Source: Maricaulis sp036231565
Lineage (GTDB): Bacteria > Pseudomonadota > Alphaproteobacteria > Caulobacterales > Maricaulaceae
Direction of reading: 5' to 3'
Assembly (NCBI GenBank): GCA_036231565.1
Contig: JAZAHA010000013.1
Location: forward strand, 14,827 to 78,826
Length of the DNA: 64,000 bases
In this document: positions 43,266 through 51,611 of the stretch, one piece after another
Layout: every line of letters begins with the position of its first letter
Numbering within the stretch: position 1 is the first letter of the stretch
The notes under the pieces: model-generated
Databases searched by the model: none
Seen by the model: the letters and a program-made list of their open reading frames with translations, nothing else
What the model was told of the DNA's origin: nothing
Position numbers and translations under genes: made by a program

Positions 43266-44528
43266 ATGACCTACCGATCAACCGCCCGGAGCAGCGCCCC
43301 TCCGCCCGTCTTTATTCTCGGCGGCGCCCAGAGCGATTTCGCGCGCAACTGGACGCGCGAGAACAAGGGCCTGTTCGACATGATTGCCGAAACGACCGAC
43401 GCCGCACTCGAGGATGCGCGTATCGATGCCGGCGATGTAGAAGTGCTCCATGTCGGCAATTTCGCGGCGGAACTCTTCTGCGGCCAGGGCTTGCTGGGCG
43501 GCATGGCCGTCCACGCCAATCCCGCCTTTGCCGGCCTGCCCACCAGCCGGCACGAAGCGGCCTGCGCGTCCGGTTCGATGGCGATCCTGGCGGCCATGGC
43601 GGATATCGAGGCTGGCCGCTACGGTCTGGCCGGTGTGATCGGTGTCGAGATGATGCGGAATGTGCCCGGCCAGACTGCTGCCGAAAATCTCGGCGCCGCC
43701 GCCTGGGCCGGCCGCGAGGCTGTCGGCGCCCGCTATCTCTGGCCGGCGATGTTTTCCAACCTCGCCGCCGAGTATGACCGCCGCTACGGGCTGAACCCGG
43801 AACATCTCGCGGAGATTTCGAAGATCAACTTTGCCAACGGACGCCGCAATCCGAATGCCCAGACCCGGAACTGGGCGTTCACCGAGCGCAGCTTTGCCCA
43901 GGATGACGAAGCCAATCCGGTTATCGAGGGCTGGATGCGCAAGAGCGATTGCGGGCAGGTCACCGACGGCGCGGCGGTGATCTTCCTGGCCTCGGAAGAA
44001 GTGGCCCGTGAATATGCCGACGCCCGCGGCCTCGATCTGGAAGACATTCCGCGACTTAAAGGCTGGGGTCACACCACGGCCCCGCTTCTGCTTGAAACAA
44101 AACTCGCCGAGAGCGACGGCAGCGACGGCTATATCTTCCCCTGGGTGCGCAAGGCGATCACCGATGCCTACGCCCGCGCCGGCCTGTCAGGCCCCGACGA
44201 TCTCGACCTCGTGGAAACCCACGACTGCTTCTCCGTGACCGAATACATGGCGATCGAGCATTTCGGCCTGTCCGCCCCGGGCGAGGCCTGGAAGCCGGTC
44301 GAGGACGGCGTCATCGCGCCGGGCGGCAAACTGCCCTTCAACCCGTCCGGCGGGCTCATCGGACTGGGCCACCCTGTCGGCGCGACGGGTGTGCGCATGG
44401 CGCTGGATGCTGCCCGCCAGACCTGGGGTAAGGCCGGCGACTGCCAGGTCGAGGGCGCCCGTACGGCGGCGACCTATAATGTCGGCGGATCAACGACCGC
44501 GAGTGTCAGTCTGGTGATCGGGGTCTGA
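43266..44528 (+). CDS. Thiolase-superfamily acetyl-CoA acetyltransferase (SCP-x-like)
   Basis: About 420 aa. Nucleophile C100 lies in EAACASGSMA, the active-site His in ETHDCFSVTEY and GGLIGLGHPVGATG. The overall plan fits SCP2/SCP-x-type thiolases, which act in side-chain shortening of sterol- or terpenoid-like acyl-CoAs; the C-terminal second Cys of classical thiolases is not in evidence (TAATYNVGGSTTA). ATG at 43266 with AAAAAGGGG upstream; the longer frame to 43134 runs through the regulatory boxes and is rejected. Six bases separate it from the next thiolase gene. Confidence 0.88.
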   Translation: MTYRSTARSSAPPPVFILGGAQSDFARNWTRENKGLFDMIAETTDAALEDARIDAGDVEVLHVGNFAAELFCGQGLLGGMAVHANPAFAGLPTSRHEAACASGSMAILAAMADIEAGRYGLAGVIGVEMMRNVPGQTAAENLGAAAWAGREAVGARYLWPAMFSNLAAEYDRRYGLNPEHLAEISKINFANGRRNPNAQTRNWAFTERSFAQDDEANPVIEGWMRKSDCGQVTDGAAVIFLASEEVAREYADARGLDLEDIPRLKGWGHTTAPLLLETKLAESDGSDGYIFPWVRKAITDAYARAGLSGPDDLDLVETHDCFSVTEYMAIEHFGLSAPGEAWKPVEDGVIAPGGKLPFNPSGGLIGLGHPVGATGVRMALDAARQTWGKAGDCQVEGARTAATYNVGGSTTASVSLVIGV

Positions 44529-44534
44529 TCGGGC

Positions 44535-45743
44535 ATGGAAGTTTATGTTTACGACGCGGTCCGAACACCGCGCGGCAAGTCGAAGGCCACCGGCGGGCTG
44601 GCCGAATTCACACCGCAGGAACTGGTCGGCCAGCTTGTCGATGCGCTCAGGACCCGGACCGGTGAAGACACGATCGAGCGGGCCGCGGGGCTGACGCTGG
44701 GCTGTGTCGGCCAGATCGGTGCCCAGGGCGGACATATCGCGCTGGTCAGCCGGCTGCACGCCAATCTCCCGCCGGAGATGCGGGCGCTTTCGCTCAACAA
44801 TTTCTGCGTCTCGGGCCTCACAGCCGTCGGCCTGTCCGCCAGCGACGCCCTCGCCCAGAACGACGACCGCCTGCGCATTGCCGGCGGTGTCGAGATGATG
44901 TCGCGCGTGCCCTTCATGGGCGATCACGCCTTCTACTATGACGACCCGGAGACCGCCGCCCGCCTGCGCTATGTACCGGTCGTCCTGTCCGCCGACCTGA
45001 TGGCGACGATGAACGGCTACGACAAGGCGGCCCTCGACGCCGTGACGCTGCGTTCGCACCAGCGCGCCGCAGCGGCCTGGGCGCGCGGCGATATGGACGG
45101 CGTTGTGCCGATTGTCCGCGCGGATGGATCGGTCGCCCTCGCCCACGATGAAGGCATCCGCCCCGATACGACAGCGGAAAGCCTCGCCGCGATGGAACCG
45201 GCCTTCGCCGGACTGGGCGCGAAAGGGTTTGACGCGATCATGCTCGCCGCGCGGCCGGAGCTCGACGCCATCCAGCACGTCCATTCCGTGGCCAATTGCC
45301 CGCCCACCTGCGACGGCGCCGGACTGGTGCTGATCGGGTCACGGGCGGCCGGCGAGGCGGCCGGCCTCGCCCCGCGCGCACGGATCCGCGGCTTTGCCGA
45401 AGCCACCGCCGATCCCGTGCTGCAACTCACCGCCGGCTTCGCCGCGATGGACAGTGTTCTCGCGCAGACCGGGCTGGCGATCGGCGATTTCGACCGCGTC
45501 GAATTCATGGAAGCCTTCGCCGCCACGCCGGTCCGCTTCGAGCGCGAATACGGCCCCGATCCCGACAAGGTCAATCCCGATGGCGGACACCTGGCGATGG
45601 GGCACCCGATGGGGGCATCAGGTGCCATCCTGCTGGGCACGCTTGTTGACGGTATGGAGCGCCAAGGGGGCGGTCTTGGATTGGTTGTGGTGCATGGCGG
45701 TTCGGGCGTCGGCAGCGCAATGGTGGTCGAACGGGTGTCGTAG
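44535..45743 (+). CDS. Thiolase (FadA-like) with His in place of the second active-site Cys
   Basis: 402 aa. Classical thiolase plan: C91 in NNFCVSGLTAV, the acyl-pocket block FMEAFAATPVRFE, H357 in LAMGHPMGASGA. The terminal block that normally reads C-x-GGG-x-G instead reads VVVHGGSGVGSAMV, with H387 where the deprotonating Cys is expected. Chain closure is otherwise normal and the reading frame is intact. It may use His as base or have changed chemistry. Co-transcribed with the SCP-x-like thiolase, it should release acetyl- or propionyl-CoA in the cluster's pathway. Confidence 0.88.
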   Translation: MEVYVYDAVRTPRGKSKATGGLAEFTPQELVGQLVDALRTRTGEDTIERAAGLTLGCVGQIGAQGGHIALVSRLHANLPPEMRALSLNNFCVSGLTAVGLSASDALAQNDDRLRIAGGVEMMSRVPFMGDHAFYYDDPETAARLRYVPVVLSADLMATMNGYDKAALDAVTLRSHQRAAAAWARGDMDGVVPIVRADGSVALAHDEGIRPDTTAESLAAMEPAFAGLGAKGFDAIMLAARPELDAIQHVHSVANCPPTCDGAGLVLIGSRAAGEAAGLAPRARIRGFAEATADPVLQLTAGFAAMDSVLAQTGLAIGDFDRVEFMEAFAATPVRFEREYGPDPDKVNPDGGHLAMGHPMGASGAILLGTLVDGMERQGGGLGLVVVHGGSGVGSAMVVERVS

Positions 45744-45761
45744 CGCCCCGCCGGCGCCGGG

Positions 45762-46997
45762 TCAGTTCTGCCAGACGATCGTGTCTCCCGGCGCAACACC
45801 CTCGCCCAATACGACGCCGGCCGGACCGGTTGCCCGGACCTCCACCTGTACGCGGCGCGGCAGCGCGCCGGGCGCGTCGCTGACATGAACCCAGGCATCC
45901 CCCGGCGTGCCCTCGACGGCCTGTGCCGGCACCAGGAGAGCCGCATCATCGGCAAACACCACCACATCAATGTCGGCCGTCATGCCGATCCTTACCGACT
46001 CAGCGGCTGAGTCCGGCAGAGGGTCCAGACGCGCCGTAGCCGTGAACTCGGCCAGCTGACCCGCGGCCGACGCCTCCGCCTGACCGGCGACTGCCGTAAG
46101 CGTGCCGGTCAGCTCCACCCCCGGAAAGCCCGGCCCCGTAACCCGCACGGGAGCACCAGGGCGGAGTGCCGCCACGTCGCCCTCGTCGAGTCTGAAATTC
46201 ACATCAAGCGCATCCGGACGCGCAATAATCAGCAAAGGCCGGCCGCGACTGACACGACTCCCGGCACGCAGCGGCTCGCCCAGCTCACCGTCGGCATCTG
46301 GCGGCCGCACCACGAGACCGGCGACCGGCGCACGAAGGGTTGAATTGGCCAGCTCGGCCTCGATCCGCTCAAGACGCTCTCGAGCCAGGTCGCGCTCGAG
46401 CAACGCGATCCGGCGCTGGTTTCCCGCACCTCGCTCACGCGTCGCTTCCAGCTGTTCAAGCGCCTGGTCCAGCTGCATGCCCAGATCGCGGCGCTGCTGC
46501 ACGAGCCCGTCATACTCCCCGCGCGGCACCAGCCCACGCTCCAGCAAGGCTGCCGTTTCTTCAAGACGCCGCTCAAGATCCGACAGGTCTGCCCGGGCGC
46601 CCGCCACATCACGACGAGCCCGGGACATTTCCGGACCGTTCTCCCAATCCTCCAGATCGGCGGCGTCGGCCTCGGCGCGGAGAAGCGCCGCTTCGGCCTG
46701 GGCACGTTCGCGCTGCAGGTCTGCCGGATTGAGCGTGACAAGCGCATCCCCCGCAGCGACCCGGTCGCCGATATGCACGTGCAGGGTCTCGATTACGCCT
46801 TCATAGGGCGCGAGCAGATCCGCACGGTCGCCGGGACTGATGCGGCCGGTGAAACCCAGCACAATCTCGACGGGACGGGGTTCCAGGACCCGGCTTTGCG
46901 TCGCACCGGTTACAGGTGCACCTGCTCCCGGACCGCACCCGGGGGACAGCATGAGCAGCACCGCAGCTGCAATCAGGGTTCGAGCGTGATGCGCCAT
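45762..46997 (-). CDS. Lipoprotein-type HlyD/MacA periplasmic adaptor
   Basis: 411 aa. The N-terminus ends in a lipobox (LMLSPGC, C21), so it is probably lipid-anchored. A lipoyl half (LLAPYEGVIETLHVHIGDRVAAGDALVTL), a very long Arg/Glu/Leu coiled-coil (about 95-225), the second lipoyl half (LRAPVAGLVVRPPDADGELGEPL) and the barrel domain follow. It overlaps the TolC gene by 25 bp. Last gene of an ATPase-permease-TolC-adaptor operon, giving a complete tripartite efflux pump. Confidence 0.9.
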   Translation of the reverse strand: MAHHARTLIAAAVLLMLSPGCGPGAGAPVTGATQSRVLEPRPVEIVLGFTGRISPGDRADLLAPYEGVIETLHVHIGDRVAAGDALVTLNPADLQRERAQAEAALLRAEADAADLEDWENGPEMSRARRDVAGARADLSDLERRLEETAALLERGLVPRGEYDGLVQQRRDLGMQLDQALEQLEATRERGAGNQRRIALLERDLARERLERIEAELANSTLRAPVAGLVVRPPDADGELGEPLRAGSRVSRGRPLLIIARPDALDVNFRLDEGDVAALRPGAPVRVTGPGFPGVELTGTLTAVAGQAEASAAGQLAEFTATARLDPLPDSAAESVRIGMTADIDVVVFADDAALLVPAQAVEGTPGDAWVHVSDAPGALPRRVQVEVRATGPAGVVLGEGVAPGDTIVWQN

Positions 46998-48454
46998 GTT
47001 TCAAGCGTGCTCCCGATTTGCTGGTCCAAGGCGGTCAGCGCGTTGAGGTAGGCGATCTCGGCTGCGAGCGCCTGGATGTCAGCCGTGCGCAGCCCGGCCT
47101 GCAGCGAGAGAATCTCGAAGTTCGAGGTCCGGCCGGCCTGCAGCTTTTCGTGCTCCAGTGCCAGGGCACGTTCGGCAAGGTCCCGTGCCCGGCGTGCCGT
47201 CTCCACCTGACGCCATCGGGCCTCGACCTGCTGCACCGCGTCGCGCACCTGAACCTCGACGGCCTGAGCCAGATCCGCCGATCGCAGCTCAGCCAGATCG
47301 AGGCTGGTGCGGGCGCGCACCACGCCCTGTTCGGCCGACACATCGCCCAAGGGAATCTCGACGCGCAGGCCAGCCGTTACATCCGTCTCGTCCTCATAGA
47401 CTTCCGCCAATCCCTGTTCGGCGCCCCGCTGCGTAACCGCACCGAACAGCGAGACATCCCAGCGCCGGCGATCCCGCGCCAGCACAAGGGATTGGCGGGC
47501 CTGCTGGACAGCAATCTCCTGCGCCAGCACATCCACGCGATTGTCCAGGGCCAGCCGTACCGCGCGAACGGTGTCGACGGCGACATATTCTGCATCGACA
47601 GGGCCGGCGGCCTCGATGTTGGTTCGCGGATCGAGTGCAAGAAGGCGGGTCAATGCAAGCTGGGCACTGTTGAGGGCCTGCTCGGCCTGCAGGCGGGCAA
47701 CATCCTGGGCTGCGACGGCTGATTCGGTCTGCACGATATCGGCCGCCGCCATCCGGCCCGCCTCGACGAGGCGACGATTGGTCTCCAGCAGGGCCCGCGC
47801 CCGTTCCAGCGATATGTCGGCCAGCCGGACCTGCTCCTGCGCCTGCATCAAGGCGCGATAGGCAAAGACGATCGCGGTAATCGTATCCGACACGGTGCCC
47901 TCCAGCCGCAGACGGTTGATCCGCTCCTGCAGCCGCGCGATCCGGACCGGGGCAAGATTGACCTCGGGCCCGGCACCGCGGACCAGTGGCTGGCTGACAC
48001 TCACGGTCGCCGATTGGGACAGGCCCCCGCCCGCCCCGCCGAGCCGGTCGGTAAGCCGCCAGGTCAAGTCGATCTGCGTGCCCAGTGGCGTCACCAGGCC
48101 TATCCCCGGCGAGACCGATGCCTCGGACCGGGTCACACCCCCGGAGACCCGGCGAACGACTTCAGCGCGCACTTCGCCGCGCGGCGCAAAGGCCCGCTCG
48201 GCGACATAGAGATCGAACCGTTCGGCCGCGCGCTGCAGATGGGCAGCCTGGACCGTCCGGTTCCGGCGCAGCCCCAGCGCGACAGCCTCGTCGAGCGTGA
48301 TCTCAATCACCTGTCCGCCCGGAAGGGGATTGTCCGGCGGTGACGGCACACCAGCGAGCGGGTCCGGTTGAGGCAATCGTTGCCGGGCCTCCGCCGGAGC
48401 CCAGTGTACCGCCAGGGCGGCCACCGCAAGGAGAAGGGCAGGACTATTCCGCAC
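46973..48454 (-). CDS. TolC-family outer-membrane efflux channel
   Basis: About 493 aa. Signal peptide followed by two TolC/OEP repeats: ITLDEAVALGLRRNRTVQAAHLQ opens the first, and long amphipathic helices with QVRDAVQQVEARWRQVETARRARDLAERALALEHEKLQAGRTSNFEIL mark the second. I chose the GTG at 48454, which opens a clean signal peptide (RNSPALLLAVAALAVHWAPAEA), has GAGG six bases upstream and overlaps the permease by 11 bp; the longer frame to 48514 would overlap by 71 bp. Outer-membrane exit duct for the neighbouring ABC pump. Confidence 0.9.
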   Translation of the reverse strand: MRNSPALLLAVAALAVHWAPAEARQRLPQPDPLAGVPSPPDNPLPGGQVIEITLDEAVALGLRRNRTVQAAHLQRAAERFDLYVAERAFAPRGEVRAEVVRRVSGGVTRSEASVSPGIGLVTPLGTQIDLTWRLTDRLGGAGGGLSQSATVSVSQPLVRGAGPEVNLAPVRIARLQERINRLRLEGTVSDTITAIVFAYRALMQAQEQVRLADISLERARALLETNRRLVEAGRMAAADIVQTESAVAAQDVARLQAEQALNSAQLALTRLLALDPRTNIEAAGPVDAEYVAVDTVRAVRLALDNRVDVLAQEIAVQQARQSLVLARDRRRWDVSLFGAVTQRGAEQGLAEVYEDETDVTAGLRVEIPLGDVSAEQGVVRARTSLDLAELRSADLAQAVEVQVRDAVQQVEARWRQVETARRARDLAERALALEHEKLQAGRTSNFEILSLQAGLRTADIQALAAEIAYLNALTALDQQIGSTLETWRITLEP

Positions 48455-49640
48455 GCAAGGCCTCGATCGGATCGACCCGGGCAGCTGCGAAGGCGGGATA
48501 AAGACCAAAGGCACCGCCGACGAGAACCGCCACGGCAGGGCCGAGCATGGGTATCCACCACGCCGCCACGTATTCCCAGCCGGACAGCAAGGAAAACAAT
48601 ACGGTAACGCTCATTCCCAGTGCAGCCCCCAGCATGCCGCCGCCGAGTGACAGGATCGCGGCCTCGATCGCGAACAGGGTGCGAATATCGGCCGGAGTGG
48701 CACCAAGCGCTGCCCGCAGACCGATTTCGCGGCGGCGTTCCATCACACTCATCAGCATGACATTCAGCACGCCAATCCCGCCGACAACCAGCGATATCCC
48801 ACCTATCCCCGCCAGCAAGCGCGCAATGAGACCCGTTTGGCGCTTCATGGCCGCGATCATCTCGCGGGCGCTGCGCACGGCCACCGTCGCGGTGGCATTG
48901 CCCAGCGCCGCCGCGAGACGCGGCCCTGTCCGGTCCGGATCGGCTTCGGGTTGCAGCCTTACCAATGCCACGGTGGGATCCCCGGCTGCCAGGGCGCGCC
49001 GGGCGCAGGAGAGGGGGATCAGGATCGACCGGTCATAATCGACGGGGCTGAGTGCCTCCAGCGGCGCCGGTTCAAGCACGCCGACCAGCGTGAAGACATA
49101 ACCCGCCAGGCTGAGCCGTTCACCCGGTTCGAGGACGGCCTGGCCGGCCGTCAGATCGCGAGCGACGACTGAGCCGGCAACGGCGACAGGGACACATGCA
49201 TCGAACGGCCCAAGCGCACGGCCACGCGCGACGTCCAGCCCGGCAACCGGGAAGATGGCCGGGGTAACGGCGACGATCATGGCGTCTTCTTCCACGACCT
49301 GCCGCCTGTTCAACGGCCGCACCCCGTCCCGCCCGATGGCCAGCGGTGTGGCTTCAACCACATCGGGATCGCTCGCAGGAAGCCACTCGATCGTTTCACG
49401 ATCGAGGCGGACGGGGCCTTCGCCGGCCGGAATGCCGCGCAGGACCAGCATGTCGACTCCCATCTGCTCGAACCGCTTCAGCGTCTCGGCCTGGGCGACA
49501 TGTCCGAGATTGGTCAGCGCCACGATCGCAGCGGCACCGATTACAATACCGAGCAGCGCCAGCAGTGAGCGCGCACCCTGACCCCGCAGATTGGTCAGCG
49601 CTTCGAGGGCAAGCGCTGCCGGTGACGGCCCCGCCCTCAT
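48444..49640 (-). CDS. MacB-like ABC transporter permease
   Basis: 398 aa with four membrane helices: one near residues 24-45 (GARSLLALLGIVIGAAAIVAL), a periplasmic MacB-PCD domain (about 50-265), then three helices in the FtsX module (GISLVVGGIGVLNVMLMSVMERRREIGLRAALGAT and the C-terminal pair ending AARVDPIEALRAE). This is the MacB topology without a fused ATPase. It overlaps the separate ATPase gene by four bases (ATGA). Drives mechanotransmission export of a periplasmic substrate through the adjacent TolC. Confidence 0.92.
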   Translation of the reverse strand: MRAGPSPAALALEALTNLRGQGARSLLALLGIVIGAAAIVALTNLGHVAQAETLKRFEQMGVDMLVLRGIPAGEGPVRLDRETIEWLPASDPDVVEATPLAIGRDGVRPLNRRQVVEEDAMIVAVTPAIFPVAGLDVARGRALGPFDACVPVAVAGSVVARDLTAGQAVLEPGERLSLAGYVFTLVGVLEPAPLEALSPVDYDRSILIPLSCARRALAAGDPTVALVRLQPEADPDRTGPRLAAALGNATATVAVRSAREMIAAMKRQTGLIARLLAGIGGISLVVGGIGVLNVMLMSVMERRREIGLRAALGATPADIRTLFAIEAAILSLGGGMLGAALGMSVTVLFSLLSGWEYVAAWWIPMLGPAVAVLVGGAFGLYPAFAAARVDPIEALRAE

Positions 49641-50311
49641 GCCGCCTCCCCGGCCACCCGGCCATCCCGGATGTTGATCGTGCGATCGCAGCGGGCGGCC
49701 GCTTCACGGTCATGCGTGACCATGACGATGGTGACACCCAGGCGCACATTCACATCGCGCAGGAGATCGAGCGCGGCACCGGCACTGATACTGTCCAGGC
49801 TGCCGGTGGGCTCGTCTGCCAGTACCAGTGCGGGCTCACCGACCAGCGCGCGCGCCAGCGCAACGCGCTGGCGCTGGCCACCTGACAGGGCGTCCGGTCG
49901 ATGCGCGGCCCGGTCTGACAAACCAACCTTGTCAAGCGCAGCGAGTGCCTTTGCCCGGCGCCCGTCCCGCCCGACACCGCGATGAAACAGCGGCAAGGCC
50001 ACGTTCTCCCACGCTGTCAGGCGGGGCAGAAGCTGGAAGGACTGGAAGACGAAGCCGATGAGCCGGTTGCGCAGACGGGCTGCCTCTGCCCGGCCGGCAA
50101 GCACCACTCGCTCGCCGCCGAGACGGACATCGCCGGCATCCGGCTTGTCCAGAAGACCAACGATATTGAGCAAAGTACTCTTACCGGACCCGGACGGTCC
50201 GCACACGGCCACGAATCCACCGGCTTCCACATGGAGCGACACATCGTCGAGCGCGGTCACACGGCCCACGCCGTCCCCATACGTTTTCGTGACACCTGTC
50301 AACGCCAGCAA
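49637..50311 (-). CDS. MacB/LolD-type ABC transporter ATPase
   Basis: About 224 aa. Walker A CGPSGSGKSTLL, Q-loop GFVFQSFQLLP, signature LSGGQRQRV, Walker B LVLADEPTGSLD and H-loop VTHDR. I prefer the TTG at 50311, six bases after a perfect GGAGGA, because it starts the protein as (M)LALTGVTKTYG like other LolD-type ATPases; a GTG at 50368 would add 19 residues that match nothing. First gene of the tripartite pump operon; a small secreted protein gene lies 130 bp upstream on the same strand. Confidence 0.92.
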   Translation of the reverse strand: MLALTGVTKTYGDGVGRVTALDDVSLHVEAGGFVAVCGPSGSGKSTLLNIVGLLDKPDAGDVRLGGERVVLAGRAEAARLRNRLIGFVFQSFQLLPRLTAWENVALPLFHRGVGRDGRRAKALAALDKVGLSDRAAHRPDALSGGQRQRVALARALVGEPALVLADEPTGSLDSISAGAALDLLRDVNVRLGVTIVMVTHDREAAARCDRTINIRDGRVAGEAA

Positions 50312-50440
50312 ACCGTGTCCTCCAGCACAGACGCTACCTCCATTGTGCTCCACTTCAAGCCGGAGCACGAATGACGAAGGAGCCAGGCAAGCGATGCGTG
50401 CCCGGCTCCCGTCATGTTACTCCAGAAGTGGAGACCGAAC

Positions 50441-50878
50441 TCAGCTCAACGAGCCATCGACAGTGCAGTCGCTCGGCGTTCCCGACACGGTCACATTGTT
50501 GAAGGTGATCGTGTTGGTGGTGTGGTTGAAGTCGGCGACCACCGTGTCGAAGCAGGAGCCGAGGATAGAGGATGCCCCGATCGACAGCGTCACTTCGTTG
50601 GCACCTGGGCCCCAGGCCGCCGTCCAGGTACCCGACGGCGACACCACGCCACCGCACAGGAAGCTGCCCGGCGCAAAGCTGCGGCCGGTAATCGTCGGGT
50701 CGCCCGACCCATCAATGCTCAGATTGACGGTCACGTCACAGTCGATTGTGGTGCTCTGTGACAGGGTGAGCGTGCCCGAGATGGTCTGGTTGGTATTCGG
50801 CGGCCAGGCGGCCAGAGCCGGAGCGGCGGTGACGGCCATGCCGAATGCGGCGGCCATGAGCGTGGTCTTGATTTTCAT
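50441..50878 (-). CDS. Small secreted protein, PraB-like candidate
   Basis: 145 aa with a signal peptide (MKIKTTLMAAAFGMAVTAAPALA). The mature part is Ser/Thr/Gly/Asn-rich and beta-like (ISGTLTLSQSTTIDCDVTVNL ... SGTWTAAWGPGANEVTLSIG) with four Cys that could form two disulphides. Size and texture recall the alkane-oxidation-activator PraB-type secreted proteins; this is a weak resemblance from memory. GGAGGAA precedes the ATG. It is preceded by a long structured leader and followed by the pump operon on the same strand. No function can be assigned with confidence. Confidence 0.75.
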   Translation of the reverse strand: MKIKTTLMAAAFGMAVTAAPALAAWPPNTNQTISGTLTLSQSTTIDCDVTVNLSIDGSGDPTITGRSFAPGSFLCGGVVSPSGTWTAAWGPGANEVTLSIGASSILGSCFDTVVADFNHTTNTITFNNVTVSGTPSDCTVDGSLS

Positions 50879-50961
50879 TACACTTCCTCCATTTGAGTCG
50901 CGGTCAGCGCGGGCCCGTCTGACGTTTGCTTTCACTGAACGCTTGAACAATTCCGGCACCT

Positions 50962-51044
50962 CGCCTTTTGGGCCCGGGAAAGGCGCCGGGCGCTGAGGGA
51001 CGCGCCCGGCACGAGGTGCAGGAGGAGAGGCAGACTTGCCTCTC
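50962..51044 (-). promoter_or_regulatory. Three tandem hairpins in the leader of the secreted-protein gene
   Basis: Perfect inverted pairs lie end to end: GAGAGGCA/TGCCTCTC (51025-51044, 4-base loop), GCCGGGCG/CGCCCGGC (50985-51010, 10-base loop) and CGCCTTT/AAAGGCG (50962-50985). The last two share their boundary base. They end 84 bp before the start codon. They could stabilise the mRNA, attenuate transcription or bind a regulator. Confidence 0.6.
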
Positions 51045-51228
51045 ACGGTCGCACGCGCCTCGCGGCGCAGGCGATACGGACAGCTCCAGACACACGCTCC
51101 GGAGCAATTCACGCAGATGGAGTTCACGACCTCAGTCGCTGATGACGCAGGACGAATGCATCCGTCCGTCGGCCTTCATCTGCCCGTGGCGAAACTTAGG
51201 GTAGCATGCCAACACGGCCCTCTAGAGT

Positions 51229-51277
51229 CAAATTATTATTTGAAAACAATTACTTATATAAATTTGTATATAGATTC
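51229..51277. promoter_or_regulatory. AT-rich island, probable promoter region
   Basis: 49 bp containing only a handful of G/C bases in a genome region of about 65% GC. It includes the hairpin-forming CAAAT-TATT-ATTTG (51229-51242) and several TATA-like strings (TTATATAAA, TGTATATAG). Reads as promoter DNA for the minus-strand secreted-protein gene; exact elements are not resolved. Confidence 0.4.
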
Positions 51278-51573
51278 TCGCCCCACGGAGACGCCTCCGA
51301 AGGAAGTGAAGGACCGCACCGCAGACGGCGGCCGGAGCAGCACTGATTCACACGCCGGATCCATCGAATCCGGGCGTCTCCACTACGCGAGCCCTTGCCT
51401 CAAGGCCGGCTCACCCCCCTGTTGGCTAACTGTCTGCGGACCCTGTAGTGGTCCGCGGAACTTGCATGGCCACCGCACGGCCGTAGGAGCGTCCATCTCC
51501 CGCTTTCGTCGCAGACCGTCTGGCGAAACCCGGCCCGGCATCGTTTTAAGGAAGCTAGGCCGGACACGGTGCA

Positions 51574-51599
51574 GGGCAGGCACCCGGAGGCGCCCGCCC
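51574..51599 (-). terminator. Hairpin after the TonB receptor gene
   Basis: On the minus strand GGGCGGGCGCC and GGTGCCTGCCC form an 11-bp stem (two G-U pairs) with a TCCG loop, 13 bp after the receptor stop. No U-tract follows, so termination is likely but not certain. Confidence 0.5.
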
Positions 51600-51611
51600 C
51601 TCGCCTGACTG

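Larger units (their letters stand above)
50879..51611. other. 733-bp intergenic region with structured leader and AT-rich island
   Basis: No credible gene; an open frame at 51036-51608 on the plus strand has no ribosome site and no recognisable domain. The region holds three consecutive hairpins (50962-51044), an AT-rich island at 51229-51277 unlike anything else in the window, a GCGGACC/GGTCCGC hairpin at 51436-51456, and a hairpin just after the receptor stop (51574-51599). The promoter of the secreted-protein gene probably lies in or near the AT island, giving a leader of more than 300 bases. Confidence 0.6.

Noticed and set aside
51036..51608. 190-aa plus-strand frame in the 733-bp intergenic region
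   Set aside because: No ribosome site, no domain, and it runs through hairpins and the AT-rich island.
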